NCBI GenBank assembly: GCA_010671905.1
Contig: JAAHII010000001.1
Coordinates: forward strand, 5,580,001 to 5,644,000
Source of the DNA: Leptolyngbya sp. SIOISBB
Lineage (GTDB): Bacteria; Cyanobacteriota; Cyanobacteriia; Phormidesmidales; Phormidesmidaceae
Length of the DNA stretch: 64,000 nucleotides
Reading direction: 5' to 3'
Part shown: piece by piece, positions 38,412 to 48,657 of the stretch
How the letters are laid out: the number at the start of each line of letters is the position of its first letter
How positions within the stretch are numbered: position 1 is the stretch's first letter
Translations under genes and position numbers: made by a program
The notes under the pieces: generated by a model
Database searches by the model: none
Told to the model about the DNA's origin: nothing
What the model saw: the letters and a program-made list of their open reading frames with translations, nothing else

Positions 38412-38864
38412 GCAGGTCTCCTATGAAGACATTAATTAAAGAGCTGCTGACTACCTGAACCTGACACGTGATGTCAAAAAATATTGCAGGGCTCGGCAGC
38501 GAGTCTCTCAGCTTCATAGTAAAAAGGTTGCCGCTAAAGCCCAGAAGTCTTTATACCAACTAAAGATTAGCCTATGCATAGAATTGATTTGGTGATGGTT
38601 GCTGGAGCGATCTATCACACTTGGGATGGCAGCATTAGTAACACTGAACTGGTTAAACCGTGATGACGCTATCAGCCGCCTCCAGTTTCAGCAGCTATTT
38701 AGATGAATAGAGGGGCGAGGCAATTTGGCTGTTGTCTGCGGTGCTGCCAAACAACAACTTTCAATAAAACTGCTACGAAATTACCGATTCCTGAGTCCGT
38801 GTTTCTCTAAACTTGTTTGAAGTGAACCTCATAATATTCACTGCATTGCACAGGAAGACTGAAT
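38412..38864. other. Divergent intergenic region of fbp and pgi
   Basis: About 450 bases that must hold both promoters. No unambiguous consensus, hairpin or repeat found. Confidence 0.5.
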
Positions 38865-40451
38865 ATGGATGAACTTGAACTTTGGCAGCGTTATCAAGAC
38901 TGGCTGTATCGTCACGAAGGTCTCGGACTCTATCTCGATATCAGCCGCATCAGTTTTGATGACAAGTTTGTTGAACAAATGCAGCCCAAATTTGCCAAAG
39001 CCTTTGAGGAAATGGCGGCGTTAGAACAAGGATCGATCGCCAATCCAGACGAAAAGCGCATGGTCGGTCATTATTGGCTGCGAGATCCTGACCGGGCTCC
39101 CTCTGCCGCTCTGAAGCAAGACATCCTCTCGACGATTCAAGACATCAAAACCTTCACACAACAGGTGCATACTGGGGCCTTATATCCCCCTGGACAAGAG
39201 AAATTTACCGATCTCCTTTGCATTGGTATTGGTGGTTCTGCCTTAGGACCGCAGTTCGTTTCCCAAGCCCTCACAGCTGATGCGCCGCCTCTCACCGCAC
39301 ACTTCATTGACAATACCGATCCCGCTGGCATTGATCGCATTCTCAATCGTTTGGGCGATCGCCTCGCCACCACCCTCGTGATTGTCACTTCTAAATCTGG
39401 CGGTACTCCCGAAACCCGCAATGCCATGCTGGAAGTGCAACACCGCTTTGAGCAAATGGGCCTCCATTTTTCGAAGCAGGCGGTGGCGGTAACTGGCATT
39501 AGCAGCAATCTTGAGCAAGTCGCCACTCAGCAAGGTTGGCTGGGCACGTTTCCGATGCATGGCTGGGTAGGAGGACGCACCTCTGAACTGTCAGCAGTGG
39601 GGCTACTCCCTGCAGCCCTTGAGGGCATCGATATCATGGCCATTTTGCAGGGTGCCAAAGTCATGGATGCGGCGACTCGGGTAGCTGACTTACGACAAAA
39701 TCCAGCGGCGATGTTAGCCCTGAGCTGGTATTACGTCGGTGAAGGGCACGGTCTCAAAGACATGGTCCTTTTGCCTTACAAGGACAGCCTGGCTTTGTTC
39801 AGCCGTTACTTACAGCAATTAGTGATGGAGTCGCTCGGTAAAGAGCGCGATTTGGACGGCAACATTGTGAACCAGGGCATTGCCGTTTATGGCAATAAAG
39901 GCTCTACTGATCAGCATGCTTACGTCCAACAGTTGCGAGAGGGGGTTAACAATTTTTTCGTGACTTTCATCGAAGTCCTGCAAGACCGCGAAGGTACATC
40001 CATCACCATTGACCAAGCAGCAACGGCTGGCGATTTTCTGAACGGCTTCCTGCTAGGCACTCGGCAAGCCCTCTACGACAATCAACGCGGTTCGATTACG
40101 ATTACCGTGCCTCGCGTGATGCCAGAAATCGTGGGTGCTCTCATCGCCTTGTATGAACGAGCCGTCGGGCTGTATGCCTCTTTAGTGAATATCAATGCTT
40201 ACCATCAGCCTGGTGTAGAAGCGGGCAAAAAAGCCGCAGCGGGGATTTTGGATTTGCAGGCGAAGGCGATCGCTGCTGTCCAAAATTCACCAGAACCCTG
40301 CATGATCACCGAGCTTGCTAGCAAGATTGGAGCAGAAAAGAACATCGAGACGCTGTATCAGATTTTGCGCCATCTTGATGCTAATCAGCGGCATATTGAG
40401 CTTTCAGGAGATGCCGTGAGTTTGGCCCAGCTACAGGTCTCTCGACGATAG
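38865..40451 (+). CDS. pgi: Glucose-6-phosphate isomerase
   Basis: Interconverts glucose-6-phosphate and fructose-6-phosphate. 528 aa, the usual cyanobacterial length. The phosphate-binding region [15 protein letters not shown] and [13 protein letters not shown], and the catalytic block with [15 protein letters not shown] are seen. It is divergent from the fbp-zwf-opcA cluster, so the enzymes around the glucose-6-phosphate node are grouped here. Confidence 0.96.
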   Translation: MDELELWQRYQDWLYRHEGLGLYLDISRISFDDKFVEQMQPKFAKAFEEMAALEQGSIANPDEKRMVGHYWLRDPDRAPSAALKQDILSTIQDIKTFTQQVHTGALYPPGQEKFTDLLCIGIGGSALGPQFVSQALTADAPPLTAHFIDNTDPAGIDRILNRLGDRLATTLVIVTSKSGGTPETRNAMLEVQHRFEQMGLHFSKQAVAVTGISSNLEQVATQQGWLGTFPMHGWVGGRTSELSAVGLLPAALEGIDIMAILQGAKVMDAATRVADLRQNPAAMLALSWYYVGEGHGLKDMVLLPYKDSLALFSRYLQQLVMESLGKERDLDGNIVNQGIAVYGNKGSTDQHAYVQQLREGVNNFFVTFIEVLQDREGTSITIDQAATAGDFLNGFLLGTRQALYDNQRGSITITVPRVMPEIVGALIALYERAVGLYASLVNINAYHQPGVEAGKKAAAGILDLQAKAIAAVQNSPEPCMITELASKIGAEKNIETLYQILRHLDANQRHIELSGDAVSLAQLQVSRR

Positions 40452-40533
40452 AGGCGAAATGCTATGGTCAGCGTCAAAATCCAGGGGCAGCATATTCCCT
40501 CGGCTTTTCGAACGGCTGCTTTTCTACGTCCCT

Positions 40534-40896
40534 TTAGGTTGGAATTGAGACCGTGACGGCCGCGATCGCAATGTACATGTCGTCGTTCTTATCAGCGAGT
40601 TCGGCGATCGCCTTGCCCGCCACGACCATGCCACCATCTTGCAAAACCAAAGTCTTTTGGCCAAAGGGCAAAACCGCTAACACTTCGGCCTGCCTGACGG
40701 TACCAGGAAAGGGCACCGCCACTTGAACCTCTACCAACATTTCGTTCGGATGTTCTAGACCCGCTACTTCCCAAACGCCCGGTAGCGCATTGTGAGCGAT
40801 CGCATTTCGCACCGCTCGTGCTGCTGCCACGGTTGGATCTTGACCATGCTGATCGACCCCCATGCCCATTTCAATCACCAACCGCTTCTGGGTCAT
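40534..40896 (-). CDS. Lin0512 family protein
   Basis: 120 aa matching the small Lin0512 family: RLVIEMGMGVDQHGQDPTVAAARAVRNAI, then VEVQVAVPFP and GGMVVAGKA near the end. Some relatives are annotated as ring-opening amidohydrolase-like without proof; the function is unknown. It is convergent with pgi and lies downstream of the membrane protein gene on the same strand. Confidence 0.85.
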   Translation of the reverse strand: MTQKRLVIEMGMGVDQHGQDPTVAAARAVRNAIAHNALPGVWEVAGLEHPNEMLVEVQVAVPFPGTVRQAEVLAVLPFGQKTLVLQDGGMVVAGKAIAELADKNDDMYIAIAAVTVSIPT

Positions 40897-40951
40897 TTTG
40901 TTTCCTCAAAGTTTTTACCGACAGCAGTGACAATCCGTCAACTCGTCCCGA

Positions 40952-41533
40952 TTACGATGCTGCTTTCACCATAGGGGCTTGATACCCTTGAATATTTTCT
41001 GGCCGAAAGCGACGAATAATGGGAGTGGCTAGTCGAATTTCGGGATCTGATCCCTGGACCACAACCAAGTATTTCCCAGCGTTTAGGCGATTGCGATAAG
41101 ACAAGGCATCACCACTGCCAAAAGCCAGTCCTGCACCGCCGCCAACAAAAAATGCTCCCATGGCTCCAGAGCCCGCTCCGAGTAAGCCGCCAAGGATTTG
41201 ATTGCCCAGTGTTCCCGCCCAAGGGAAGGTATCCAACCCCGTCACCGCATTGAATCCAAACCCCGCAATAAAGCCAAAAGGCATCAGCCAGAACATCATC
41301 AAGCGCACCTGCTTCCACGCTTGGCTAGCGGGATCAATTAAGCCAAACTCATCCGCGCTTTTGTAGCCTTTGCCCAAGATCGTGACGGCGTCCATCGTGA
41401 ATTGAGCCTCTTCTAGGGCTGAGTAGGCCGCTTCAGCTTGCATGCGATCGCTTAAAACAGCTATCAAATAAATCATCGACAAGCCAAGTAATAACGACAT
41501 TTGTGAACGTATTTTGGTATCGAGTTTCTCCAT
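40952..41533 (-). CDS. Membrane protein with glycine-rich segment, unknown function
   Basis: 193 aa. There is one helix near the N-terminus (LLLGLSMIYLIAVLSD), two in the middle (MMFWLMPFGFIAGFGFNAVTG) and a glycine-zipper-like stretch (GTLGNQILGGLLGAGSGAMGAFFVGGGAGLAFG) typical of proteins that pack in membranes. The C-terminal 40 residues look like a small beta domain (KYLVVVQGSDPEIRLATPIIRR). I do not recognise a named family. Confidence 0.7.
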   Translation of the reverse strand: MEKLDTKIRSQMSLLLGLSMIYLIAVLSDRMQAEAAYSALEEAQFTMDAVTILGKGYKSADEFGLIDPASQAWKQVRLMMFWLMPFGFIAGFGFNAVTGLDTFPWAGTLGNQILGGLLGAGSGAMGAFFVGGGAGLAFGSGDALSYRNRLNAGKYLVVVQGSDPEIRLATPIIRRFRPENIQGYQAPMVKAAS

Positions 41534-41830
41534 CTGCTTTGGTTAGATAGAGCTCCCAAGTTGATACCCATTCAGCTTCCTATTATTACGTGTTGGCGGG
41601 CTTCTGCTGGCCCATTCTAAAGCCAGCTACTGCCAAACCGAATGCATCTCGCGGGATCAGTCTCGCCGCCATCAGCATTCCTTATGCTCCAAGCATTTGT
41701 GGGCTCCTGACACTTGCCGCTGGCTTACTGAAACTGCAAAAAGACATTAACGTGACAACGCAACAAGGTAATATATCAAACATATTGTCTTAGCTACCCA
41801 ACATCGTTGTAGCTCACTGAGTAGGAAATT

Positions 41831-42235
41831 ATGAAACAGCTTATTACTCGCTTTTTTGCCCTAGTTCTGGTAGCGGTAATCGGCCTAGCCGGTTGTAGCA
41901 GCGCTGGAGTCAGTGGAAAAATGACCGGTGACTACAAGCAAGATACTCTTACGGTTGTTGATGATCTGAGAACAGCCATTAATATTGCTCAGGACGATCC
42001 CAACAAAGGGGCCGCTGAGGTTGATGCCCGCAATATCATCAACGACTATTTCTCTTACTACCGACGTGATCGTGCGATCGATGGATTGAGCTCTTTCACA
42101 ACTCTTCGAACCGCGTTGAATGGGTTGGCTGGTCACTATAGTTCCTACCCTAATCGCCCCATTCCTGACAAGCTGAAGAACCGGTTAGAGCAAGAGTTCA
42201 AGCAGGTTGAAGCGGCCCTAAAGCGAGGCTCTTAA
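41831..42235 (+). CDS. psb27: Photosystem II assembly lipoprotein Psb27
   Basis: A lumenal lipoprotein that binds CP43 and protects photosystem II during assembly and repair of the manganese cluster. 134 aa with a lipobox LAGC (C22) and the four-helix core (YKQDTLTVVDDLRTAINIAQ, then RAIDGLSSFTTLRTALNGLAGHY, then LKNRLEQEFKQVEAAL). The length and motifs fit Psb27. It ends in the terminator at 42268-42299. Confidence 0.95.
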   Translation: MKQLITRFFALVLVAVIGLAGCSSAGVSGKMTGDYKQDTLTVVDDLRTAINIAQDDPNKGAAEVDARNIINDYFSYYRRDRAIDGLSSFTTLRTALNGLAGHYSSYPNRPIPDKLKNRLEQEFKQVEAALKRGS

Positions 42236-42267
42236 GCGCGTTGTAAGACTTGAGATTTCTGTTGGTT

Positions 42268-42299
42268 AAAGCGCTCTCCAAATTTTGGGGGGCGCTTTT
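42268..42299 (+). terminator. Terminator of psb27
   Basis: AAAGCGC (42268-42274) pairs with GCGCTTT (42292-42298), extended inward by TCTCC/GGGGG-type pairs, and is followed by a short T-run. It lies about 30 bases after the psb27 stop. Confidence 0.8.
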
Positions 42300-42655
42300 G
42301 CTGAGCGCTAGAGCTTGCTTATCATGCCATCATCAACTCTACATCCCGGCACTCAACGCATTCACCTCAATCCACCGACCGCTCTGAACTTAGACCCAAC
42401 TACGCTGGCGATACTCATTGGAGCTGCTAGTCTGCAGCTTTTGTCATGGAAATCATCAGGACAGGAACTTATCCTATTGGAGTTGTCGGTTGCGGATCCC
42501 CTCCACATTTATTTTGGGCATGCTCTAAGCTTCTGCTGTAATAGATGCTTGGGCTGAAGATAAATCTCTAGCTTCTCGAATTTCCCCACTGTTTCAGAGA
42601 AACTGGGCGTTCATCAAGGATTGCTTTGAGTTTTAGTATTCCTGTCGCAAATAAT

Positions 42656-42685
42656 TTGACTAAGATGGCTTAGCTTTGTTAGAAT
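42656..42685 (+). promoter_or_regulatory. Sigma-70 type promoter of the rpmJ-rpsM-rpoA cluster
   Basis: TTGACT (42656-42661) and TAGAAT (42680-42685) with an 18-base spacer, 34 bases before the rpmJ start. The best promoter match noticed in the window. Confidence 0.7.
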
Positions 42686-42719
42686 CGCAATTCTGTAGTG
42701 GAGTGCTGAGAAAAGGGAC

Positions 42720-42833
42720 ATGAAAGTCCGCGCATCCGTCCGAAGAATGTGTGATAAGTGTCGCGTCATTCGTCGTAAAGGCCGAGTGATGGTGATTTGC
42801 TCAAATCCGAAGCATAAGCAGCGCCAGGGTTGA
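42720..42833 (+). CDS. rpmJ: 50S ribosomal protein L36
   Basis: 37 aa, [14 protein letters not shown] through [13 protein letters not shown]. The zinc ligands C11, C14, C27 and H32 are all present. It opens the cluster that continues with rpsM, rpsK, rpoA and rplQ. An AAAAGGG ribosome-binding site precedes it. Confidence 0.95.
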   Translation: MKVRASVRRMCDKCRVIRRKGRVMVICSNPKHKQRQG

Positions 42834-42960
42834 GTTCTCTGGATTTGCAGTCTATGTAAAGGTTTTTTGTCGTTCGATGGTGGATATTCACCTGGCAGTT
42901 TGGAAGTTCACGGCTAAACTGCATCGAGATCAGATGAGGTTCATGGGGAGAAGATAGTCA

Positions 42961-43341
42961 GTGGCACGGATTGCTGGCGTAGACCTGCCAAGAGACAAGC
43001 GGGTTGAAATTGGTCTGACATATATTTACGGTATTGGTTTAAGCCGGTCAAAGGCAATTCTGGGGAAAACAGGTGTTAATCCTGATACTCGAGTGCGTGA
43101 TTTGACTGACTCTGATGTCGCTAGTCTGCGCGACTCGGTTGAAAGTGACTATCAGGTCGAGGGTGACCTGCGTCGCCTTGAAGGCTTGAACATCAAGCGG
43201 TTGATGGATATCGGTTGTTATCGAGGGCGTCGTCATCGGGCGGGCTTGCCAGTCAGGGGGCAGCGAACTCGGACAAATTCGCGTACTCGTCGCAGTGGCA
43301 AGCGTACTGTGGCCGGTAAGAAGAAAGCGCCTAAGAAGTAA
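42961..43341 (+). CDS. rpsM: 30S ribosomal protein S13
   Basis: 126 aa from a GTG at 42961. [25 protein letters not shown] opens it and the C-terminal [17 protein letters not shown] tail contacts tRNA in the P site. It lies 127 bases after rpmJ and ahead of rpsK in the conserved order. Confidence 0.97.
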   Translation: MARIAGVDLPRDKRVEIGLTYIYGIGLSRSKAILGKTGVNPDTRVRDLTDSDVASLRDSVESDYQVEGDLRRLEGLNIKRLMDIGCYRGRRHRAGLPVRGQRTRTNSRTRRSGKRTVAGKKKAPKK

Positions 43342-43436
43342 CGTAATTTTTGGTGTGTCTTGAGTCATCGTCTACCCTTTAGACGGTGTTTTAGGGCGCG
43401 CCTGTTTCGCTGATAAGGATTAATGGCAGGCAGGTA

Positions 43437-43829
43437 ATGGCTAAACCAACAAAGAAATCGGGTGGGCGTAAGACCAAGAAGAATATACCTAATGGTGTTG
43501 CCCACATTCAGTCCACATTCAACAACACCATTGTGACCATTACTGACACCAACGGTGGTGCAGTTTCCTGGTCTTCAGCGGGTGCTAGTGGCTTCAAAGG
43601 GGCTAAGAAGGGAACGCCCTTTGCGGCTCAAACTGCTGCCGATAGCGCTGCCCGTCGAGCAATGGATCAGGGAATGCGGCAGATTGAAGTGATGGTTAGC
43701 GGTCCTGGCGCTGGACGAGAAACGGCGATTCGGGCGTTACAAGCTGCAGGATTGGAAATTACATTGATTCGCGATGTGACGCCAATTCCTCATAACGGCT
43801 GTCGTCCTCCCAAGCGGCGACGCGTTTAG
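43437..43829 (+). CDS. rpsK: 30S ribosomal protein S11
   Basis: 130 aa with [39 protein letters not shown] and the end [15 protein letters not shown], all standard for S11 on the 30S platform. It is followed by rpoA after 47 bases. Confidence 0.97.
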   Translation: MAKPTKKSGGRKTKKNIPNGVAHIQSTFNNTIVTITDTNGGAVSWSSAGASGFKGAKKGTPFAAQTAADSAARRAMDQGMRQIEVMVSGPGAGRETAIRALQAAGLEITLIRDVTPIPHNGCRPPKRRRV

Positions 43830-43876
43830 TCTGAGGCATTTCAGAGTACTGGCAAGGCATAGAGAGGGGCACATCA

Positions 43877-44824
43877 GTGGCACAATTTCAGGTCGAGTGC
43901 GTAGAGTCATCGATTGGTGATGATCAAAGTCATTTCAGTCGTTTTGTTATTGAACCGTTAGAGCGCAGCCAAGGGATCACGGTTGGCAATGCTCTGCGGC
44001 GAGTTCTGTTGTCTAACTTAGAAGGCACTGCGATTACGGCAGTGCGCATCGCTGGGGCTACCCATGAATTTTCGACGGTGCCGGGTGTGCGTGAAGACGT
44101 CCTCGATGTGCTCTTGAATATGAAAGAGGTTGTGCTCAAAAGCTATTCGGCACAGCCTCAAATTGGTCGTTTGATGGTTCAAGGTCCAGCTAGGGTGACG
44201 GCTGGTCATTTTGACTTACCTTCTGAAGTTGAGGTTATCGATCCTGAGCAATACATTGCCAACGTTGCGGAAGGGCACACGCTGGAAATGGAATTTCGGA
44301 TTGAGCAAGGCAATGGTTATCGAGCTATTGAGCGTAGTCATGATGAGGCCGCTGCTCTTGACTTCATGCAAATTGACGCGGTGTTCATGCCGGTTAGAAA
44401 GGTGAACTACACCGTTGAAGACGTCATGGAAGGGGGCGCGCTCAAAAAAGATCGCTTGCTTATGGAAGTCACTACGAACGGTAGTCTGACGCCACAGCAG
44501 GCGATGAGTGAAGCGGCGGCGATTTTGGTCTCTTTGTTCAATCCGCTGAAGGATGTCACGTTGGAGCCAAAGTCTGAAGAGGAGCCGAAAGAGGAAGATC
44601 CCGCTAACCATATTCCTATTGAAGAGCTACAGCTGTCTGTGAGAGCCTATAACTGCTTAAAGCGAGCGCAAGTTAACTCTGTTGCGGATCTCTTAGATTT
44701 CACTCAAGAAGATTTGCTGGAAATCAAGAATTTTGGTCAGAAGTCTGCAGATGAGGTAATTGAGGCTCTGCAACAACGCTTAGGAATTACGCTGCCAGCT
44801 GAAAAGTCTGCCAAAACTTCTTAG
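43877..44824 (+). CDS. rpoA: DNA-directed RNA polymerase alpha subunit
   Basis: 315 aa from GTG 43877. The N-terminal domain has [25 protein letters not shown] for dimerisation and beta contact; after an acidic linker ([11 protein letters not shown]) the C-terminal domain has [20 protein letters not shown] and [13 protein letters not shown], which bind UP elements and activators. Confidence 0.97.
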   Translation: MAQFQVECVESSIGDDQSHFSRFVIEPLERSQGITVGNALRRVLLSNLEGTAITAVRIAGATHEFSTVPGVREDVLDVLLNMKEVVLKSYSAQPQIGRLMVQGPARVTAGHFDLPSEVEVIDPEQYIANVAEGHTLEMEFRIEQGNGYRAIERSHDEAAALDFMQIDAVFMPVRKVNYTVEDVMEGGALKKDRLLMEVTTNGSLTPQQAMSEAAAILVSLFNPLKDVTLEPKSEEEPKEEDPANHIPIEELQLSVRAYNCLKRAQVNSVADLLDFTQEDLLEIKNFGQKSADEVIEALQQRLGITLPAEKSAKTS

Positions 44825-44918
44825 CGAAGACGGTTTGCTCAGTTTGACTGAGTTAGTTGCCGAGGTCTGCCGCTTCGGTTTTTTATTGAGTTGTGTGAAC
44901 GCAAAGGGGGAAGTCAAC

Positions 44919-45269
44919 ATGCGACATGGATGTCGTGTCCCACAATTGGGAAAACCGGCTGATCAGCGCCGAGCTTTGTTGCGATCGCTGACGACAGAGT
45001 TGATTCGCAATGGTCAAATTACCACCACTAAGGCCCGAGCTAAAGCGGTGCGTTCTGAGGCTGATCGGATGATTACGCTCGCCAAGGATGGCTCTCTAGC
45101 TGCTCGCCGTAGGGCGCTGGGTTACATATATGATTCCAAGTTGGTGCATGCCCTATTTGAGCAAGCACCGGAGCGTTATGCCGATCGCAAGGGTGGCTAC
45201 ACGCGCGTATTGCGCACGGTGCGTCGTCGTGGTGATAACGCTGAGATGGCCATTGTCGAGTTGACCTAG
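44919..45269 (+). CDS. rplQ: 50S ribosomal protein L17
   Basis: 116 aa, [20 protein letters not shown] through [10 protein letters not shown] chose ATG 44919, which follows an AAAGGGGGAAG ribosome-binding site. The frame is open upstream to 44835, but that part is not conserved. Confidence 0.96.
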   Translation: MRHGCRVPQLGKPADQRRALLRSLTTELIRNGQITTTKARAKAVRSEADRMITLAKDGSLAARRRALGYIYDSKLVHALFEQAPERYADRKGGYTRVLRTVRRRGDNAEMAIVELT

Positions 45270-45292
45270 GGTCCGCTGTTGTCCATATTGCT

Positions 45293-46177
45293 ATGTCTCT
45301 TGTAAGTCCCCTATTGCAATCGTCAGCTGACGACTCTACGCTTCGAGATACTGAGTATCATCGGGTGGCGTTAGTTGTACAGTATGTCGGGACTCACTTT
45401 CATGGCTGGCAGCGGCAGCCTCGAGAACGCACTGTTCAGGGCGATATCGAGACTGCCATTGCGAGTGTTTTGGGGGTTCCGGTAACGCTATGTGGCGCTG
45501 GACGAACCGATACGGGGGTTCATGCAGCCGCACAAGTAGCGCATTTTTCAGCGCCTACTTTGATTCCAGCCTATCGCTGGGCCAGTATTCTCAACAGTCG
45601 TTTGTCGGCGGACATTGTCATTCGCGGATCGGCAGTGGTTCCAGATGACTGGCATGCGCAATTCTCCGCTCAGTGGCGCCGCTATCGATATACCCTCTAT
45701 ACCCACCCGGTGCCTAATCTATTTATTCGCCCGTTCTCTTGGCATTATTATTATGAGTCTTTGAGTACGACGCGGATGCAGGCTGCCCTTGATCCCTTGG
45801 TGGGATATAACGACCTGACTGCTTTCCAGCGGTCAGGCTCGAAGCGTTCTCATGCTTGGGTGGAGTTGCAAAGTGCTCAGTGCGAACGCCGTGACCCGTT
45901 TATTACGGTGGAATTGCAAGCCAATGGCTTTTTGTACGGCATGGTGCGGCTCTTGATGGGGATTTTGGTGCAGGTTGGGCGTGGGCTATTAAGTGTCGAA
46001 GAGTTCACCCATTTGTGGCAGAGTCAGCAACGGGAGCGTGTGAAATATGCGGCTCCAGCCAGCGGTCTCTGCTTACTCCGAGTCGGTTACGATGTCTTCC
46101 CCTTTGAGTCTGATATTTGGTATGACACTCAGCCTCACTTTAATCTGCCTCAGCTTTCCCCGGCAATTGCCGTCTAA
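45293..46177 (+). CDS. truA: tRNA pseudouridine(38-40) synthase
   Basis: Modifies uridines 38-40 in the anticodon arm. 294 aa with the catalytic Asp D73 in GAGRTDTGVHA, and the FHGWQRQP and NGFLYGMVRLLMG blocks. It lies between rplQ and rplM, its usual place in cyanobacteria. Confidence 0.96.
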   Translation: MSLVSPLLQSSADDSTLRDTEYHRVALVVQYVGTHFHGWQRQPRERTVQGDIETAIASVLGVPVTLCGAGRTDTGVHAAAQVAHFSAPTLIPAYRWASILNSRLSADIVIRGSAVVPDDWHAQFSAQWRRYRYTLYTHPVPNLFIRPFSWHYYYESLSTTRMQAALDPLVGYNDLTAFQRSGSKRSHAWVELQSAQCERRDPFITVELQANGFLYGMVRLLMGILVQVGRGLLSVEEFTHLWQSQQRERVKYAAPASGLCLLRVGYDVFPFESDIWYDTQPHFNLPQLSPAIAV

Positions 46178-46229
46178 ATGTTGACGGCTCTTTTGTAATC
46201 TTCATCCACTGAATCCGTTCTAGAAAACC

Positions 46230-46685
46230 ATGACTAAGACCTACATTCCACCCATAGATACGATTGAGCGCAAATGGTACGTTGTTGACGCGGCTGATCA
46301 GCGATTAGGGCGATTAGCGACCGAAATTGCCGGTGTTTTGCGTGGCAAAAACAAGCCGAGCTTTACGCCCAATATGGATACAGGCGATTTTATTGTCGTT
46401 GTCAATGCTGAGAAAGTTGTCGTGACGGGCAATAAAGCGAGCCAAAAACTCTATCGTCGTCACTCTGGTCGTCCTGGCGGCATGAAAGTGGAAACCTTCA
46501 ATCAACTACAAGATCGGATTCCAGAGCGCATTATTGAGAAAGCTGTAAAAGGGATGCTGCCCAAGAATGCCCTAGGCCGCAAATTGTTTACGAAGCTCAA
46601 AGTTTATGCTGGGCCAGAACACCCCCATGCGGCTCAGCAGCCCGAAACGCTTACTATTAATACGATTCCTGGAGGGAAAGCCTGA
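46230..46685 (+). CDS. rplM: 50S ribosomal protein L13
   Basis: 151 aa with [20 protein letters not shown], the [12 protein letters not shown] strand and [22 protein letters not shown]. Its stop TGA overlaps the rpsI start (TGATG), showing translational coupling. Confidence 0.97.
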   Translation: MTKTYIPPIDTIERKWYVVDAADQRLGRLATEIAGVLRGKNKPSFTPNMDTGDFIVVVNAEKVVVTGNKASQKLYRRHSGRPGGMKVETFNQLQDRIPERIIEKAVKGMLPKNALGRKLFTKLKVYAGPEHPHAAQQPETLTINTIPGGKA

Positions 46686-47099
46686 TGCAAGCTACTGATA
46701 CCACAGAACGTGTTGTGTATTGGGGGACTGGGCGGCGTAAGTCGGCAATTGCCCGCGTCCGCTTAGTCCCCTGGCAGCGGTGAGATCAAAATTAATGGCC
46801 GTCCAGGAGCAGAGCATCTACAAGGGAATCCTGCCTATCTTGCCTCTGTGAAAGCGCCTTTAGAAACCCTGGGACTGGAAAACGAATACGACGTTCTGGT
46901 GAATGTTCGTGGCGGTGGTCTGACAGGACATGCTGATGCGATCAAAATGGGAGTGGCCCGAGCCCTGTGTGAGTTAGATCCTGAAAATCGCAAACCGCTG
47001 AAAGTTGAAGGCTATTTGACCCGCGATTCTCGTTGTAAAGAGCGGAAGAAGTACGGCTTGAAGAAGGCCCGTAAAGCGCCTCAATTCTCCAAGCGTTAA
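46685..47099 (+). CDS. rpsI: 30S ribosomal protein S9, interrupted by one extra base
   Basis: The ATG at 46685 begins [18 protein letters not shown]. The frame then breaks at an extra T at 46772; without it the reading continues [16 protein letters not shown] and on to the tail [15 protein letters not shown] at 47099, 137 aa in all, the normal length. The C-terminal KR touches P-site tRNA. As S9 is a core ribosomal protein, the extra T is almost certainly a sequencing error. Confidence 0.95.
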
Positions 47100-47170
47100 G
47101 TCAATTTCAGCGCCTGTTGATCATCAACACTCATGTTTAGATAGTTTTGACAAGTACCTAGGAACTCACT

Positions 47171-47419
47171 ATGCCTAAGTCCGAAATTCATCCGGAATGG
47201 TATCCCGAAGCCAAAGTTTATTGTGACGGGAAACTGATTATGACTGTGGGCTCAACCAAGCCTGAATTGCATGTCGATGTCTGGTCTGGTAATCACCCCT
47301 TCTACACGGGAACTCAGAAGATTATCGATACTGAGGGCCGAGTTGAACGCTTTATGCGGAAGTATGGCATGTCCGATACTACGACTAGTGGCAACGATGA
47401 TGCTAAGGCTGATGCTTAG
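47171..47419 (+). CDS. rpmE: 50S ribosomal protein L31
   Basis: 82 aa with EIHPEWYPEAKVYCDGK and HPFYTGTQKIIDTEGRVERFMRKYG. It lacks the CxxC zinc pair, so it is the C-minus form, as usual in cyanobacteria. It is followed by prfA. Confidence 0.95.
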   Translation: MPKSEIHPEWYPEAKVYCDGKLIMTVGSTKPELHVDVWSGNHPFYTGTQKIIDTEGRVERFMRKYGMSDTTTSGNDDAKADA

Positions 47420-47483
47420 CGATCGCTTTAAAAACGCTGTTGCGCGTCTTTAGCTGTTGCGATCGGAGTCTCCAAGTCAGACC

Positions 47484-48584
47484 ATGGCCGAAGCCTACCT
47501 TATTGACAAACTCAATTCAGTTCATCAGACATTTCATGAGCTTACGCGACGTTTGGCTGATCCCGATGTCGCTCGTGATCCTGATGAGTTCCAACGTATT
47601 GCGAAGGCACGGTCTTCCCTTGAGGAGACTGTGACAACGTATGATGCCTGGAAGGAATTGCAAGAGGAATTGGTCGGGGCCCAAGAGATTCTGCGCGAGT
47701 CTAGTGGTGATCCTGAGTTGAGGGAAATGGCGGCTCAAGAAGTGGCTGATCTAGAAGCCCGTTTAAAGCAGCTGGAAGGACATCTGAAAATTTTATTGCT
47801 ACCCAAAGATCCTAACGATGAGAAAAACATCATGTTGGAGGTCAGGGCTGGCACTGGTGGCGATGAGGCAAGTATCTGGGCGGGTGATTTGGTGAGAATG
47901 TATTCTCGCTATGCCGAATCGCAAAAATGGCGCATTAAGCTCCTGAGTGAATCGACTGCAGATATGGGGGGCTTCAAAGAAGCGATCCTAGAAGTTCAAG
48001 GGGACAGCGTTTACAGCAAGCTTAAGTACGAATCCGGCGTTCATCGAGTCCAGCGAGTACCGGTTACTGAAGCTGGGGGGCGGGTTCATACCTCAACTGC
48101 TACGGTGGCAATTATGCCAGAAGTTGATGATGTCGAAATTCAAATTGACCCGACCGAGGTCGAAATTTCAACGGCTCGATCGGGTGGTGCCGGTGGGCAG
48201 AATGTGAATAAGGTGGAGACGGCTGTAGACCTGTTTCATAAACCCACAGGGATTCGTATTTTTTGTACAGAAGAGCGATCTCAGTTACAAAATCGAGAGC
48301 GTGCCATGCAAATTTTGCGAGCCAAGCTCTATGAAATGAAGTTACAAGAGCAGCAGGCAGAAGTTACTTCGATGCGTCGTTCCCAAGTCGGTACGGGGTC
48401 ACGGTCAGAGAAAATTCGCACTTATAATTACAAAGACAATCGGATTACCGATCATCGCCTGAATCAGAATTTCTCTTTGTCACCTGCGCTAGAGGGCGAC
48501 ATTGAAAGCATGATTCAGACTTGCATCACCCAGGATCAACAAAAGCAGCTTGAAGAGCTAGCGACTTCTGAACCGGCTGCTTAG
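47484..48584 (+). CDS. prfA: Peptide chain release factor 1
   Basis: Reads UAA and UAG and triggers release of the finished peptide. 366 aa from ATG 47484 ([17 protein letters not shown]). The GGQ motif is in [18 protein letters not shown], and [14 protein letters not shown] is near the end. An upstream start at 47457 adds nine unlike residues. Confidence 0.97.
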   Translation: MAEAYLIDKLNSVHQTFHELTRRLADPDVARDPDEFQRIAKARSSLEETVTTYDAWKELQEELVGAQEILRESSGDPELREMAAQEVADLEARLKQLEGHLKILLLPKDPNDEKNIMLEVRAGTGGDEASIWAGDLVRMYSRYAESQKWRIKLLSESTADMGGFKEAILEVQGDSVYSKLKYESGVHRVQRVPVTEAGGRVHTSTATVAIMPEVDDVEIQIDPTEVEISTARSGGAGGQNVNKVETAVDLFHKPTGIRIFCTEERSQLQNRERAMQILRAKLYEMKLQEQQAEVTSMRRSQVGTGSRSEKIRTYNYKDNRITDHRLNQNFSLSPALEGDIESMIQTCITQDQQKQLEELATSEPAA

Positions 48585-48657
48585 GAATAACGCAAGTGCC
48601 CGTATTCGCAGTGCTAGGGTTCGAGTAGATTGTAGGCTATGAGTTTACACAATCCGT

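Larger units (their letters stand above)
42236..42719. other. Region between psb27 and rpmJ
   Basis: It contains the psb27 terminator and the strong rpmJ promoter at 42656-42685. An open frame at 42315-42557 (plus) has unusual composition and no recognisable start signal; I do not call it a gene. The infA, adk and secY genes that often precede rpmJ in cyanobacteria are absent. Confidence 0.55.

Noticed and set aside
41590-41793. 67-codon frame upstream of psb27
   Set aside because: Starts at a TTG without a ribosome-binding site and looks like leader sequence.
42315-42557. 80-codon plus-strand frame before rpmJ
   Set aside because: No ribosome-binding site, no family likeness, and it ends before the rpmJ promoter; likely chance.
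48590-48650. GGTTCGAGT stretch resembling a tRNA T-arm
   Set aside because: No acceptor, D or anticodon arm can be formed around it.
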